From CAZKZZ01 sp964557375 (lineage in GTDB: Bacteria > Spirochaetota > Spirochaetia > SPDA01 > CAZJBZ01), in assembly GCA_964557375.1 (NCBI GenBank), contig CAZKZZ010000178.1, positions 1 through 7,341 on the forward strand: a DNA stretch of 7,341 nucleotides. The letters run 5' to 3'. Positions 1 to 6,402 of this stretch are shown here, piece after piece; positions within the stretch are counted from its first letter, which is position 1, and each line of letters begins with the position of its first letter. A program made the translations under genes and the position numbers. A model generated the notes under the pieces. It was given only the letters and a program-made list of their open reading frames with translations, did no database searches and had not been told where the DNA came from.

Positions 1-3
1 GTG

Positions 4-1923
4 CTATTTATTCTCATTGACTACTTCGTAGTCTACATTTTCAACATCTTCATCTTGTGCTCCTGAACCGTTACCATCGGGCTGCTGCCCGCCGGCCTGT
101 CCAGCTCCTGCCTCACCGGCAGCCTGCTGGTTGTACATGGTTTGAGCGATTGCATGGGAAGCGTGCTGTAAAGCTTCCATCTTTGCCTTTATTTCAGACG
201 TATCACCCTTCTCCATGGCCTCTTTCAGTTCTGTCTTTGCACTTTCGACCTTGCTTCGATCATCGGCAGAAATTTTATCTCCCGCCTCCTGAAGCGTTTT
301 CTCAGTAGTGTAGACAAGGTTATCAGCCTGGTTGAGTACTTCGACCCGCTCTTTGGCAGCCTTGTCTTCTTCGGCGTGGGCCTCGGCATCCCGGACCATA
401 TTGTTTATCTCTTCTTCGTTCAGACCGGAAGAAGCTTCGATTCGGATTTTCTGCTCTTTTCCAGTTCCGAGATCTTTTGCCGATACATGGACGATTCCGT
501 TGGCATCGATATCAAAGGTCACCTCGATCTGAGGAACGCCCCGCGGAGCGGGCGGAATTCCGACCAATTCAAACCGGCCGAGTGTTCTGTTCTGCGATGC
601 CATTTCCCGCTCTCCCTGTAATACATGAACGGTTACCGATGTCTGATTATCAGCTGCTGTGGAGAAGATTTCACTCTTCCGGGTAGGAATGGTTGTATTC
701 CTCTCGATGAGCTTAGTAAAAACTCCGCCCAATGTTTCTATTCCCAGGGAAAGAGGCGTTACATCGAGGAGAAGCACATCATTGACGCTCCCGCCGAGTA
801 CACCTGCCTGAATTGCAGCACCTACGGCCACGACTTCATCCGGGTTTACACCTTTATGAGGATCTTTCTTGAACAGCTCTTTTACGAGATTCTGCACAGC
901 AGGAATCCGCGTTGAACCGCCAACAAGAATCACCTCATCGATGTCTTCAGCTGAAAGACCGGCATCTTTCAGCGCGCTCTGGCACGGTTCTTTCGTTTTC
1001 TGAACCAGGTCCTCTGTCAGTTGTTCGAACTTAGCCCTGGTCAGGTTATAGTTGAGATGTTTCGGTCCTGAATTGTCTGCAGTTATAAAGGGCAGATTTA
1101 TATCGGTGGATTGAGCGCTCGAGAGTTCTATCTTCGCCTTCTCAGCAGCTTCTTTGAGCCGCTGCAGCGCCATTCGGTCCTTTGAGAGATCAATCGCGTA
1201 ATCGCCCTTGAACTGTTCGACAAGCCAGTCGATTATTCTCTGGTCGAAATTGTCACCGCCTAAATGGGTATCTCCGTTGGTGGCCCGCACTTCGAATACA
1301 TTATCGCCGAGCTCGAGGATGGAGATATCAAACGTACCGCCGCCTAAGTCATAGACAGCAATTTTCTCTTCATTGTTCTTCTTCCCCAGTCCGTATGCCA
1401 AGGCTGCGGCCGTCGGTTCGTTGACGATCCGCTTCACATCTAAACCTGCAATTTTACCTGCATCTTTGGTTGCCTGCCGCTGGGAATCATTGAAGTAAGC
1501 CGGTACGGTTATAACTGCCTCTATTACTTCTTCTCCGAGATAATCTTCAGCGGTCTTTTTCATCTTCTGAAGTATTGCCGCAGAAATCTCGGGCGGTGAG
1601 TACTGTTTTTCCTTGACATCAATTCTAGCGTCTCCGCCGGAACCTCTTACTACGTGATACGGAACCATTTCGATCTCCTGAGACACTTCATCGAACTGCC
1701 GCCCCATAAATCTTTTAATCGATGAGACGGTATTCTCTGGATTCGTTATCATCTGGTTCCTCGCCGGCTGACCGACTAGACGCTCTCCTTTTTCGGTGAA
1801 CGCAACAACCGAAGGAGTTGTACGCTGTCCTTCGCTATTTGTTATAACTACCGGATCATTTCCATCCATGACGGAAACACACGAGTTTGTTGTACCTAAA
1901 TCTATACCTATGATCTTACCCAT
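4..1923 (-). CDS. dnaK: Chaperone protein DnaK (Hsp70)
   Basis: Complete 639-residue cytosolic Hsp70, the ATP-driven chaperone that binds exposed hydrophobic stretches of unfolded proteins and normally works with DnaJ and GrpE. Visible landmarks are the N-terminal phosphate loop IGIDLGTTNS (residues 5-14), the second phosphate motif YDLGGGTFDIS (191-201, with Thr197 equivalent to the autophosphorylated threonine), the adenosine motif ILVGGSTRIP (332-341), the interdomain linker DVLLLDVTPLSLG (382-394), a beta substrate-binding domain to about 505, a helical lid to about 600, and a Gly/Ala/Gln-rich tail ending in acidic DEDVENVDYEVV. Length and order are normal for bacterial DnaK. The ATG is fixed by a perfect AGGAGG seven bases upstream. 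It lies 60 bp downstream of htrA on the same strand, so co-transcription is likely. No grpE, hrcA or dnaJ is in the window, although the downstream flank is only three bases and dnaJ could follow. Identification is essentially certain. Confidence 0.98.
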   Translation of the reverse strand: MGKIIGIDLGTTNSCVSVMDGNDPVVITNSEGQRTTPSVVAFTEKGERLVGQPARNQMITNPENTVSSIKRFMGRQFDEVSQEIEMVPYHVVRGSGGDARIDVKEKQYSPPEISAAILQKMKKTAEDYLGEEVIEAVITVPAYFNDSQRQATKDAGKIAGLDVKRIVNEPTAAALAYGLGKKNNEEKIAVYDLGGGTFDISILELGDNVFEVRATNGDTHLGGDNFDQRIIDWLVEQFKGDYAIDLSKDRMALQRLKEAAEKAKIELSSAQSTDINLPFITADNSGPKHLNYNLTRAKFEQLTEDLVQKTKEPCQSALKDAGLSAEDIDEVILVGGSTRIPAVQNLVKELFKKDPHKGVNPDEVVAVGAAIQAGVLGGSVNDVLLLDVTPLSLGIETLGGVFTKLIERNTTIPTRKSEIFSTAADNQTSVTVHVLQGEREMASQNRTLGRFELVGIPPAPRGVPQIEVTFDIDANGIVHVSAKDLGTGKEQKIRIEASSGLNEEEINNMVRDAEAHAEEDKAAKERVEVLNQADNLVYTTEKTLQEAGDKISADDRSKVESAKTELKEAMEKGDTSEIKAKMEALQHASHAIAQTMYNQQAAGEAGAGQAGGQQPDGNGSGAQDEDVENVDYEVVNENK

Positions 1924-1930
1924 AGTAATA

Positions 1931-1936
1931 CCTCCT
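1931..1936 (-). promoter_or_regulatory. Ribosome binding site of dnaK
   Basis: AGGAGG on the minus strand, seven bases before the dnaK ATG, is a full Shine-Dalgarno match and settles the start. The rest of the 60-bp htrA-dnaK gap (1924-1983) is very AT-rich. It has -10-like TATAAG and TATAGA strings but no recognisable -35, no CIRCE inverted repeat and no terminator hairpin. Confidence 0.85.
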
Positions 1937-1983
1937 ATAAACTTTTATCTATATGTTTATCTTATATTTCTTCTCTCATTTAA

Positions 1984-3489
1984 TTATTTCATCAGCCCGA
2001 GAAGCTGTATGCTTCCCTGCCGAACAATCTTAAACATTACTTCACCTTCGCTGGTCTGGTTCAAAGTTTTGTAGAAATCTCCAACGTCGGCTATGTCCTG
2101 TTCATTGATTTCGGTGATAACATCACCTACCTTGAAACCTGCTGTTGCCGGAGCAGCTCGCGGAGTCAATCCGGCTACGACTACTCCATCCACGGAATTG
2201 GACACTTGGAGCTGGTCTCGGATTTCATCAGTGAGATTGAGTACCGCCATTCCCGGCCACAGATTCGCATTTGACATAATCTCTTCTTCAGAAGCCCGTT
2301 CTTCGAGCCGTACGGTGACCGTTTCCGTATCTCCATACCGGATCAATTCAAACTCGACCCGCTCTCCAGGTTTCATATTCCCCACAATTTTGGTCAACGT
2401 TGTGGAATCTTCGACATTCTGGCCGTCGGCAGAAACAATGTAGTCTCCCGGTTTGATCCCGCCTTTCTCTGCGGGGGAGCCCTTGTATACATTGATGACG
2501 AAAGAACCGGTTGCATCTCCGAGCCCCAGATCTTCTCGAAGCCCCGGATATCGCTCATCATTGACATCATCTATACCTACACCGAGCCAACCGTATTGTA
2601 CTTTTCCACTCTCGATAAAGTCATTTATTGCCTTTTCTGCAATATTAATGGGAATTGCAAAGCCGATTCCTACACTGCCTCCGGTTTGAGAAGCTATCCA
2701 GGTATTGATTCCTACTACTTCCCCATTGAGATTGGCCAATGCGCCTCCGGAGTTTCCGGGGTTAATCGAGGCATCCGTTTGAATATAGTCGGTAAAACCC
2801 GCGGCGGAAGTTCCCAGTTCGGCTTGGCGTGAAACCGCACTCACAATACCGGCTGTAACCGTAGATTCAAATCCGTACGGGTTTCCTACTGCAAGCACCC
2901 AATCGCCTACAAAGAGAGCATCCGAGTCTCCGAGTCTGGCAATCGGTACTTCCTGATTAGTCTTGAATTCGATAAGAGCCAAATCGGTCCGCGGATCTTT
3001 TCCCACAATGGATGCTTCGAACTCCCGCCCGTCGTAGAGGCGCACACTAATCTCATCGGCATTGCCGACGACATGGTTATTCGTAAGCACATACACTTTG
3101 TTGCCGTCTTGACGGACGAGAACACCGGACCCTAAGCCGGGGCGTTCAAACTCACGTTCCTGTCCGTTTTCATTCGGCCCGAAAAAGAAGTCCCACGGAG
3201 ACATACCCCTCGGGATATTCTGCTCGATTACTTCTATAACATTAACCTCGACCACCACGGGGAGTACATCCTGTGCGACTTCCCGAAATGATGGAAGCTC
3301 CTGTACAGTCTTTATTTCTCTCTGAACTCGAGGTTCGCTTTGCTGCTGTGTACTCTCTCCTTCGCTTTCAAAGATCGGTGATGCTGCTATATTGACCGTA
3401 AAAACAACTGCGATCACAATGACAACTGCAGCAAAAACCGGCAGAGTTGTTCTTCCGGCTTTTCTATATCGTGTACTATTAGCTACCAT
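1984..3489 (-). CDS. htrA: HtrA/DegP-family serine protease (Do-like, two PDZ domains)
   Basis: A 501-residue envelope protease/chaperone of the trypsin-like S1C family, which degrades or refolds misfolded exported proteins. Residues about 15-36 form one hydrophobic segment after a basic N-terminus, so it is either a signal peptide or an uncleaved anchor placing the enzyme in the periplasm. A low-complexity Gln/Glu/Ser linker follows. The protease domain covers about 65-295 with the full triad visible: His139 in TNNHVV, Asp169 in RTDLALI and Ser247 in GNSGGA. PDZ1 spans about 297-395 and PDZ2 about 407-495, the layout of DegP/DegQ rather than one-PDZ DegS. I cannot separate DegP from DegQ by sequence alone. 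The start is supported by GGAGG six bases upstream. It lies behind a putative sigma-54 promoter and is followed after 60 bp by dnaK, suggesting a joint stress-response transcript. Confidence 0.95.
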   Translation of the reverse strand: MVANSTRYRKAGRTTLPVFAAVVIVIAVVFTVNIAASPIFESEGESTQQQSEPRVQREIKTVQELPSFREVAQDVLPVVVEVNVIEVIEQNIPRGMSPWDFFFGPNENGQEREFERPGLGSGVLVRQDGNKVYVLTNNHVVGNADEISVRLYDGREFEASIVGKDPRTDLALIEFKTNQEVPIARLGDSDALFVGDWVLAVGNPYGFESTVTAGIVSAVSRQAELGTSAAGFTDYIQTDASINPGNSGGALANLNGEVVGINTWIASQTGGSVGIGFAIPINIAEKAINDFIESGKVQYGWLGVGIDDVNDERYPGLREDLGLGDATGSFVINVYKGSPAEKGGIKPGDYIVSADGQNVEDSTTLTKIVGNMKPGERVEFELIRYGDTETVTVRLEERASEEEIMSNANLWPGMAVLNLTDEIRDQLQVSNSVDGVVVAGLTPRAAPATAGFKVGDVITEINEQDIADVGDFYKTLNQTSEGEVMFKIVRQGSIQLLGLMK

Positions 3490-3495
3490 AATCTA

Positions 3496-3500
3496 CCTCC
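3496..3500 (-). promoter_or_regulatory. Ribosome binding site of htrA
   Basis: GGAGG on the minus strand with a six-base spacer to the ATG at 3489 fixes the htrA start. Confidence 0.8.
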
Positions 3501-3533
3501 ACATAAATAACTAGCGCGTATTTTTCTATTAAC

Positions 3534-3551
3534 ATGCAATTATTGTGCCAA
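3534..3551 (-). promoter_or_regulatory. Putative sigma-54 (RpoN) -24/-12 promoter of htrA
   Basis: The minus strand reads TTGGCACAATAATTGCAT. Against the sigma-54 consensus YTGGCACGNNNNTTGCW it differs only at the G after TGGCAC, and the diagnostic GG and GC pairs are exactly 10 bp apart. The implied start site is near 3524, giving a leader of about 35 bases that contains the htrA ribosome binding site. Sigma-54 promoters need an AAA+ activator bound upstream, and a suitable palindrome lies at 3631-3643. No convincing sigma-70 promoter competes in this gap: a TATAAT at 3579-3584 has no -35 at the right distance. Confidence 0.7.
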
Positions 3552-3630
3552 CAAACAAACAGTTTGCTATTTATCTATATTATAAAGAATTATGAATTAC
3601 TTTTATAAAGGTTGACGAAAGATGAGATTG

Positions 3631-3643
3631 TGACAGTGTGTCA
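3631..3643. promoter_or_regulatory. Candidate upstream activator site (palindrome)
   Basis: TGACAGTGTGTCA is a perfect inverted repeat with 5-bp arms and a 3-bp centre. Its centre lies about 113 bp upstream of the start site predicted from the sigma-54 element, within the usual 80-150 bp range for enhancer-binding-protein sites. A second palindrome, GTCAAATTGAC at 3680-3690, overlaps the end of the phosphatase gene about 160 bp upstream. No T-run follows on the minus strand, so it does not look like a terminator of the phosphatase gene. The binding protein is unknown. Confidence 0.4.
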
Positions 3644-3680
3644 GATAGAAACTTTTTATAGATTGCGGGGTATACCTAGG

Positions 3681-4337
3681 TCAAATTGACACATAAGCGA
3701 GGAGGTCCAGAGGATCATGTATCAAAATCTCGGCGCCCGCTTCGAGAAGCTCTTCAGGGAGACGGAACCCCCAGGATACGGCGACCGGTATCATTCCCGC
3801 CCTTTTTGCAGTTTCTACGTCTACAGCAGAATCTCCGACATAGAGTATCTCTTCCGGATTATAACCCATAACTTCTGCAAGCTTTATCGCAGCGGCAGGG
3901 TGAGGTTTTGTAGGCATATCAGGTTTTGCACCCTGGATAATAGTGAATTGTTCATAATCAAATAGCTTTTTTACAACGAGGTGAGCAATCTCATCGGTTT
4001 TATTGGTAAGAATGCCTTTGATAACATTTCTCTCGGAAAGTGCACACACGAGTTCGGGGACATGCGGATAGGGTTTGGTATGTACAACCGGATTTTCGTT
4101 GTAGAGCCGGATCATTTCACGCGCGCATTCATCAATGAGACGCGGAGATTGTGCCTCCGACGGGAGAGCCCTCACCGCCAGCTCCCGGGTTCCCCATCCA
4201 ACCATCATTTTATACTCCTCCGGCTCATGCTGAGGAAATCCATGGTTTTCCAGTACCGTATTCATTGCCAGGGCGATATCCTGGATCGTATCGACAAGAG
4301 TTCCATCGAGATCAAATAATACTGCTTTTCCTTTCAT
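3681..4337 (-). CDS. HAD-superfamily phosphatase, phosphoglycolate phosphatase-like
   Basis: A 218-residue soluble hydrolase of the Gph/PpaX type in the haloacid dehalogenase superfamily. Motif I is FDLDGTLVD, with nucleophile Asp9 and acid/base Asp11. A helical cap covers about 16-85, motif II is Thr111 in LTNK, motif III is Lys144 in TKPHP, and motif IV is GDSAVD with metal-binding Asp169 and Asp173. All catalytic residues are present, so it should be active. Substrate cannot be read from sequence: 2-phosphoglycolate, pyrophosphate and sugar phosphates are all possible, and gph would be only a generic label. I chose the ATG at 4337 because it begins directly before the first beta strand. 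An upstream TTG at 4373 and ATGs at 4349 and 4346 are in frame, but none has a Shine-Dalgarno sequence. A promoter match places transcription start at or next to the ATG at 4337. It is divergent from the glycosyltransferase gene. Confidence 0.88.
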   Translation of the reverse strand: MKGKAVLFDLDGTLVDTIQDIALAMNTVLENHGFPQHEPEEYKMMVGWGTRELAVRALPSEAQSPRLIDECAREMIRLYNENPVVHTKPYPHVPELVCALSERNVIKGILTNKTDEIAHLVVKKLFDYEQFTIIQGAKPDMPTKPHPAAAIKLAEVMGYNPEEILYVGDSAVDVETAKRAGMIPVAVSWGFRLPEELLEAGAEILIHDPLDLLAYVSI

Positions 4338-4344
4338 GTGCCAC

Positions 4345-4373
4345 ATCATACGCAAAACACCGCTTCTTGCCAA
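4345..4373 (-). promoter_or_regulatory. Sigma-70-type promoter of the phosphatase gene, possibly leaderless
   Basis: The minus strand carries TTGGCA (4373-4368), a 17-bp spacer and TATGAT (4350-4345), each hexamer one mismatch from consensus. Only seven bases separate the -10 from the ATG at 4337, so the predicted start site is the A of the start codon or the base before it. This fits the absence of a Shine-Dalgarno sequence and argues for a leaderless transcript. Confidence 0.55.
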
Positions 4374-4395
4374 TATGATTGGGTTGGTCTATTCT
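4367..4395 (+). promoter_or_regulatory. Candidate sigma-70-type promoter of the glycosyltransferase gene
   Basis: TTGCCA (4367-4372), a 17-bp spacer and TATTCT (4390-4395). The -35 has one mismatch and the -10 two, so this is the weaker of the two divergent promoters. The -35 overlaps the opposing phosphatase promoter's -35 by five of six bases. Start of transcription would fall near 4401-4403, leaving only about 3-5 bases before the ATG at 4406, which also lacks a clear ribosome binding site. Confidence 0.4.
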
Positions 4396-4405
4396 TTCAG
4401 ACGGT

Positions 4406-5584
4406 ATGAAACTGCGAATACTGTATCTCGAGCCGTTTTTCGGCGGTTCTCACAAAGATTTTGCAGAGGGATTGACTGAAAAGAGCGGACATGATTTTGA
4501 CTTGCATACATTACCGCCGCGGTTTTGGAAATGGCGGATGAGAGGTGCAGCGCTTCATTTTTTTAAACAGATACAAGATCCTAAAGCGTATGATCTGATC
4601 TTAACAACTGACCTCATGAGTGTCTCAGACCTCAAAGCTCTATTTGGAGATACGGCGCCCCCAATAATCATCTACTTCCACGAAAACCAGCTCTCATACC
4701 CTCTCCCGGAGGGAGAATCCATGGACTATCACTTCGGTTTTACCGATATCACCTCCGCTCTTGCTGCCGATTTCGTCGCTTTTAACAGCCGTTTTCACGA
4801 AGAGGCGTTTTTCTCTACTCTACCTCGGTTTCTCCGCCGTATGCCGGAATATCGCCCGCACTGGATTAATGACGCCATCCGCTCAAAATCATCGGTTCTC
4901 TATCCGGGATGCAGGTTTTCTGCCCGCGGGGGATCTCGCGGCAGATCGATTGCAGACAGTACACATCAGAGGGACGTTCCGCCCCTCATTGTGTGGAACC
5001 ACCGGTGGGAGTTCGATAAGAATCCCGATCAGTTCTTCGAAGCACTCCGCGGCTTAAAAAAAGAACAACTGCCGTTTCGCGTTTCACTCTTAGGTGAAAA
5101 CTTCCAGAAAAAACCGGTTGAGTTTCTAAACGCGAAAAAAGAGTTTAGAGAAGAGCTTATCCGGTATGGTTACATAGAGAACAAAAACGAGTATATGCGC
5201 TTGCTCAGCGAGGGCTCGATTGTAATTAGTACGGCGATACAGGAAAACTTCGGTATATCGGTGTTGGAAGCAGTGTACTGTGGCTGCATCCCCCTTCTTC
5301 CCCGCAGGCTCGTCTATCCGGAACTCATACCAATCGAGTACCATGATCGCGTTCTCTATGACTCTCCCGCAGACTTGAAAAGAAAATGTAACCGTGTGGT
5401 AGAGCTGCTGAGCAGATCCGGGCAGTGTGATCGGAATGATTCCCAAACGGAGGTTTTAGAACTTTTTAAGATGCGGCGGGATCTCATGTATCAGGCCTCT
5501 CAATTCTCGTGGGATCTGCGAATTAATGATTTTGATTCATTTTTTGAGCAGTGCTACAGAGAACACCATGAAAAAAAAGCATGA
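4406..5584 (+). CDS. GTDC1/QTMAN-like glycosyltransferase (DUF3524 + GT4 domain)
   Basis: A 392-residue GT-B fold glycosyltransferase resembling animal GTDC1, now known as QTMAN, which mannosylates queuosine-34 of cytosolic tRNA-Asp from GDP-mannose. The N-terminal DUF3524-type domain shows LEPFFGGSHKDF (8-19), LPPRFWKWRMRGAALHF (36-52), TTDLMSVSDL (67-76) and FHENQLSYP (91-99). The C-terminal donor domain has WNHRWEFDKNP (197-207) and STAIQENFGISVLEAVYCGC (275-294), with the GT4 E-x7-E pair at Glu280/Glu288, followed by LVYPELIP. No signal peptide or membrane segment is seen, fitting a cytosolic RNA target. I take the ATG at 4406 because the family begins directly with this strand; an in-frame TTG lies at 4379. 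The end overlaps the RNA methyltransferase gene by 17 bp. Family assignment is strong. That the bacterial enzyme acts on Q-tRNA, and with mannose, is inferred from the eukaryotic homologue. Confidence 0.85.
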   Translation: MKLRILYLEPFFGGSHKDFAEGLTEKSGHDFDLHTLPPRFWKWRMRGAALHFFKQIQDPKAYDLILTTDLMSVSDLKALFGDTAPPIIIYFHENQLSYPLPEGESMDYHFGFTDITSALAADFVAFNSRFHEEAFFSTLPRFLRRMPEYRPHWINDAIRSKSSVLYPGCRFSARGGSRGRSIADSTHQRDVPPLIVWNHRWEFDKNPDQFFEALRGLKKEQLPFRVSLLGENFQKKPVEFLNAKKEFREELIRYGYIENKNEYMRLLSEGSIVISTAIQENFGISVLEAVYCGCIPLLPRRLVYPELIPIEYHDRVLYDSPADLKRKCNRVVELLSRSGQCDRNDSQTEVLELFKMRRDLMYQASQFSWDLRINDFDSFFEQCYREHHEKKA

Positions 5585-6350
5585 TTTCAACTCCTACTAC
5601 GAAGAACTGTTCAGCGACCGGTGGCCTTCATTAAAACAGGCGCTCCTCGAGGAGAGAAAGTATGTTCGTTACGAGAAAGACCTTCTCAAACCGTACTTCT
5701 TAGATGAGGCTTCTGTTATCGCCGCGGAAACACTTGATGTACATCCCGGAGAGTACGTTTTAGACCTCTGCGCCGCACCCGGCGGAAAAACCCTGGTTTT
5801 GGCTTCCAAACTCAGAGGAGAGGGAGTGGTAGTCGCTAATGAACGGTCACGTACACGGCGGGCAAGGCTTATCAAAGTACTGGAGGAACATCTTCCCGAA
5901 AATACGGCAGACATGGTTACGGTAACAGGCCATGACGCAAAAACCTGGGGTCTCTATCAGAAAAACCGTTACGACAAAGTTCTGCTCGACGTACCATGTT
6001 CGTCCGAACGGCACGTTCTCACTTCTCCCCGCCATTTCAAAGAGTGGTCCCCCTCAAGGACGAAACGGCTCGCTGCGCAAGCAGCGACAATGCTCCTTTC
6101 TGCTCTCATGACGGTCAAAGAAGGCGGAGTAATCCTCTATTCGACATGCGCTCTTTCACCTGCTGAAAATGATGGGGTTATCAGGAAACTGCACAAAAAA
6201 AAGGGTGAGTTTGTGGAACTGATTCCGGTATGGGAAAAGTGGGGCGAGAAAACAGATTTCGGGCTCCATATTCTCCCCGATACAGCGGAAGGGAGGGGAC
6301 CGCTCTATATCTGCAAGATACGAAAACTTTCAAATTCACTTTCCTCTTGA
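5568..6350 (+). CDS. RsmB/NOP2/Sun-family RNA (cytosine-C5) methyltransferase, NSUN3/4-like
   Basis: A 260-residue SAM-dependent RNA m5C methyltransferase. The Rossmann-fold SAM loop is VLDLCAAPGGKTLVLASKL (64-82), with an acidic residue at NERS (91-94). Motif IV is DVPCSSERHVL, with Cys144 for product release. Motif VI is YSTCALSPAEN, with Cys194 as the nucleophile. Both cysteines are intact. The RH after the PC motif, the N-terminal FNSYYEELFSDRWPSLKQAL, and the end GPLYICKIRK resemble NSUN4/NSUN3 rather than classical RsmB, which has SGTG after PC. It lacks the NusB-like RNA-binding domain of RsmB, hence the short length. rRNA and tRNA are both plausible targets. The ATG at 5568 matches the family N-terminus; an in-frame ATG at 5526 would add 14 unrelated residues. 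The 17-bp overlap with the upstream gene and weak Shine-Dalgarno sequence suggest translational coupling. Confidence 0.88.
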   Translation: MKKKHDFNSYYEELFSDRWPSLKQALLEERKYVRYEKDLLKPYFLDEASVIAAETLDVHPGEYVLDLCAAPGGKTLVLASKLRGEGVVVANERSRTRRARLIKVLEEHLPENTADMVTVTGHDAKTWGLYQKNRYDKVLLDVPCSSERHVLTSPRHFKEWSPSRTKRLAAQAATMLLSALMTVKEGGVILYSTCALSPAENDGVIRKLHKKKGEFVELIPVWEKWGEKTDFGLHILPDTAEGRGPLYICKIRKLSNSLSS

Positions 6351-6374
6351 CACTTTTTATAATAACTTTATAAT
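6347..6374 (+). promoter_or_regulatory. Consensus sigma-70 promoter of the HTH-EIIA gene
   Basis: Perfect TTGACA (6347-6352), a 16-bp spacer and perfect TATAAT (6369-6374). The -35 overlaps the stop codon of the methyltransferase gene. Transcription should start near 6381, downstream of the ATG at 6373, so translation must begin at 6403 instead. This gives a leader of about 22 bases with a suitable ribosome binding site. Confidence 0.8.
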
Positions 6375-6385
6375 GCATTATAAAG
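6366..6385. promoter_or_regulatory. Perfect 20-bp palindrome over the -10 and start site (candidate operator)
   Basis: CTTTATAATGCATTATAAAG equals its own reverse complement over all 20 bases. It contains the -10 hexamer and covers the predicted transcription start, the classic position of a repressor operator. The product of the next gene has a DNA-binding domain, so autoregulation is an attractive guess, but the binding protein is not shown by sequence. Confidence 0.6.
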
Positions 6386-6392
6386 AACTATT

Positions 6393-6397
6393 AAGGA
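6393..6397 (+). promoter_or_regulatory. Ribosome binding site fixing the HTH-EIIA start
   Basis: AAGGA five bases before the ATG at 6403. The alternative ATG at 6373 has no such site and lies upstream of the predicted transcript start. Confidence 0.7.
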
Positions 6398-6402
6398 CTA
6401 TA

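Noticed and set aside
1924..1983. CIRCE or sigma-32-type heat-shock promoter before dnaK
   Set aside because: Neither a TTAGCACTC-N9-GAGTGCTAA repeat nor a CTTGAA/CCCAT-type promoter is present; only AT-rich -10-like strings are seen.
2001..2015. Inverted repeat GAAGC-N5-GCTTC near the htrA stop as a terminator
   Set aside because: The stem is only 5 bp, lies within coding sequence and is not followed by a T-run, so it is unlikely to end transcription before dnaK.
4..3489. Open frames of 60-116 codons on the plus strand opposite dnaK and htrA
   Set aside because: They are antisense shadows of well-identified genes, with no recognisable domains.
3579..3584. TATAAT on the minus strand upstream of htrA as a sigma-70 -10 element
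   Set aside because: No -35-like hexamer occurs 16-18 bp upstream, where the sequence is only TATAAA-like. The region is AT-rich, so a chance hexamer is likely, and the sigma-54 element is much better.
3669..3690. Cluster of short palindromes (GGTATACC, ACCTAGGT, GTCAAATTGAC) at the phosphatase stop as a terminator or attachment site
   Set aside because: The palindromes are short, overlap one another, cannot form one long stem, and have no T-tract. There is no integrase or mobile gene nearby. Only the last is mentioned, as a weak possible second activator site.
5526..5567. Upstream ATG at 5526 as the methyltransferase start
   Set aside because: It adds 14 residues with no family similarity, lies deeper in the glycosyltransferase gene and has no ribosome binding site. 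The ATG at 5568 fits the family N-terminus.
6373..6402. ATG at 6373 as the HTH-EIIA start
   Set aside because: It lies inside the promoter palindrome, upstream of the predicted transcription start. The ATG at 6403 has a proper AAGGA site.
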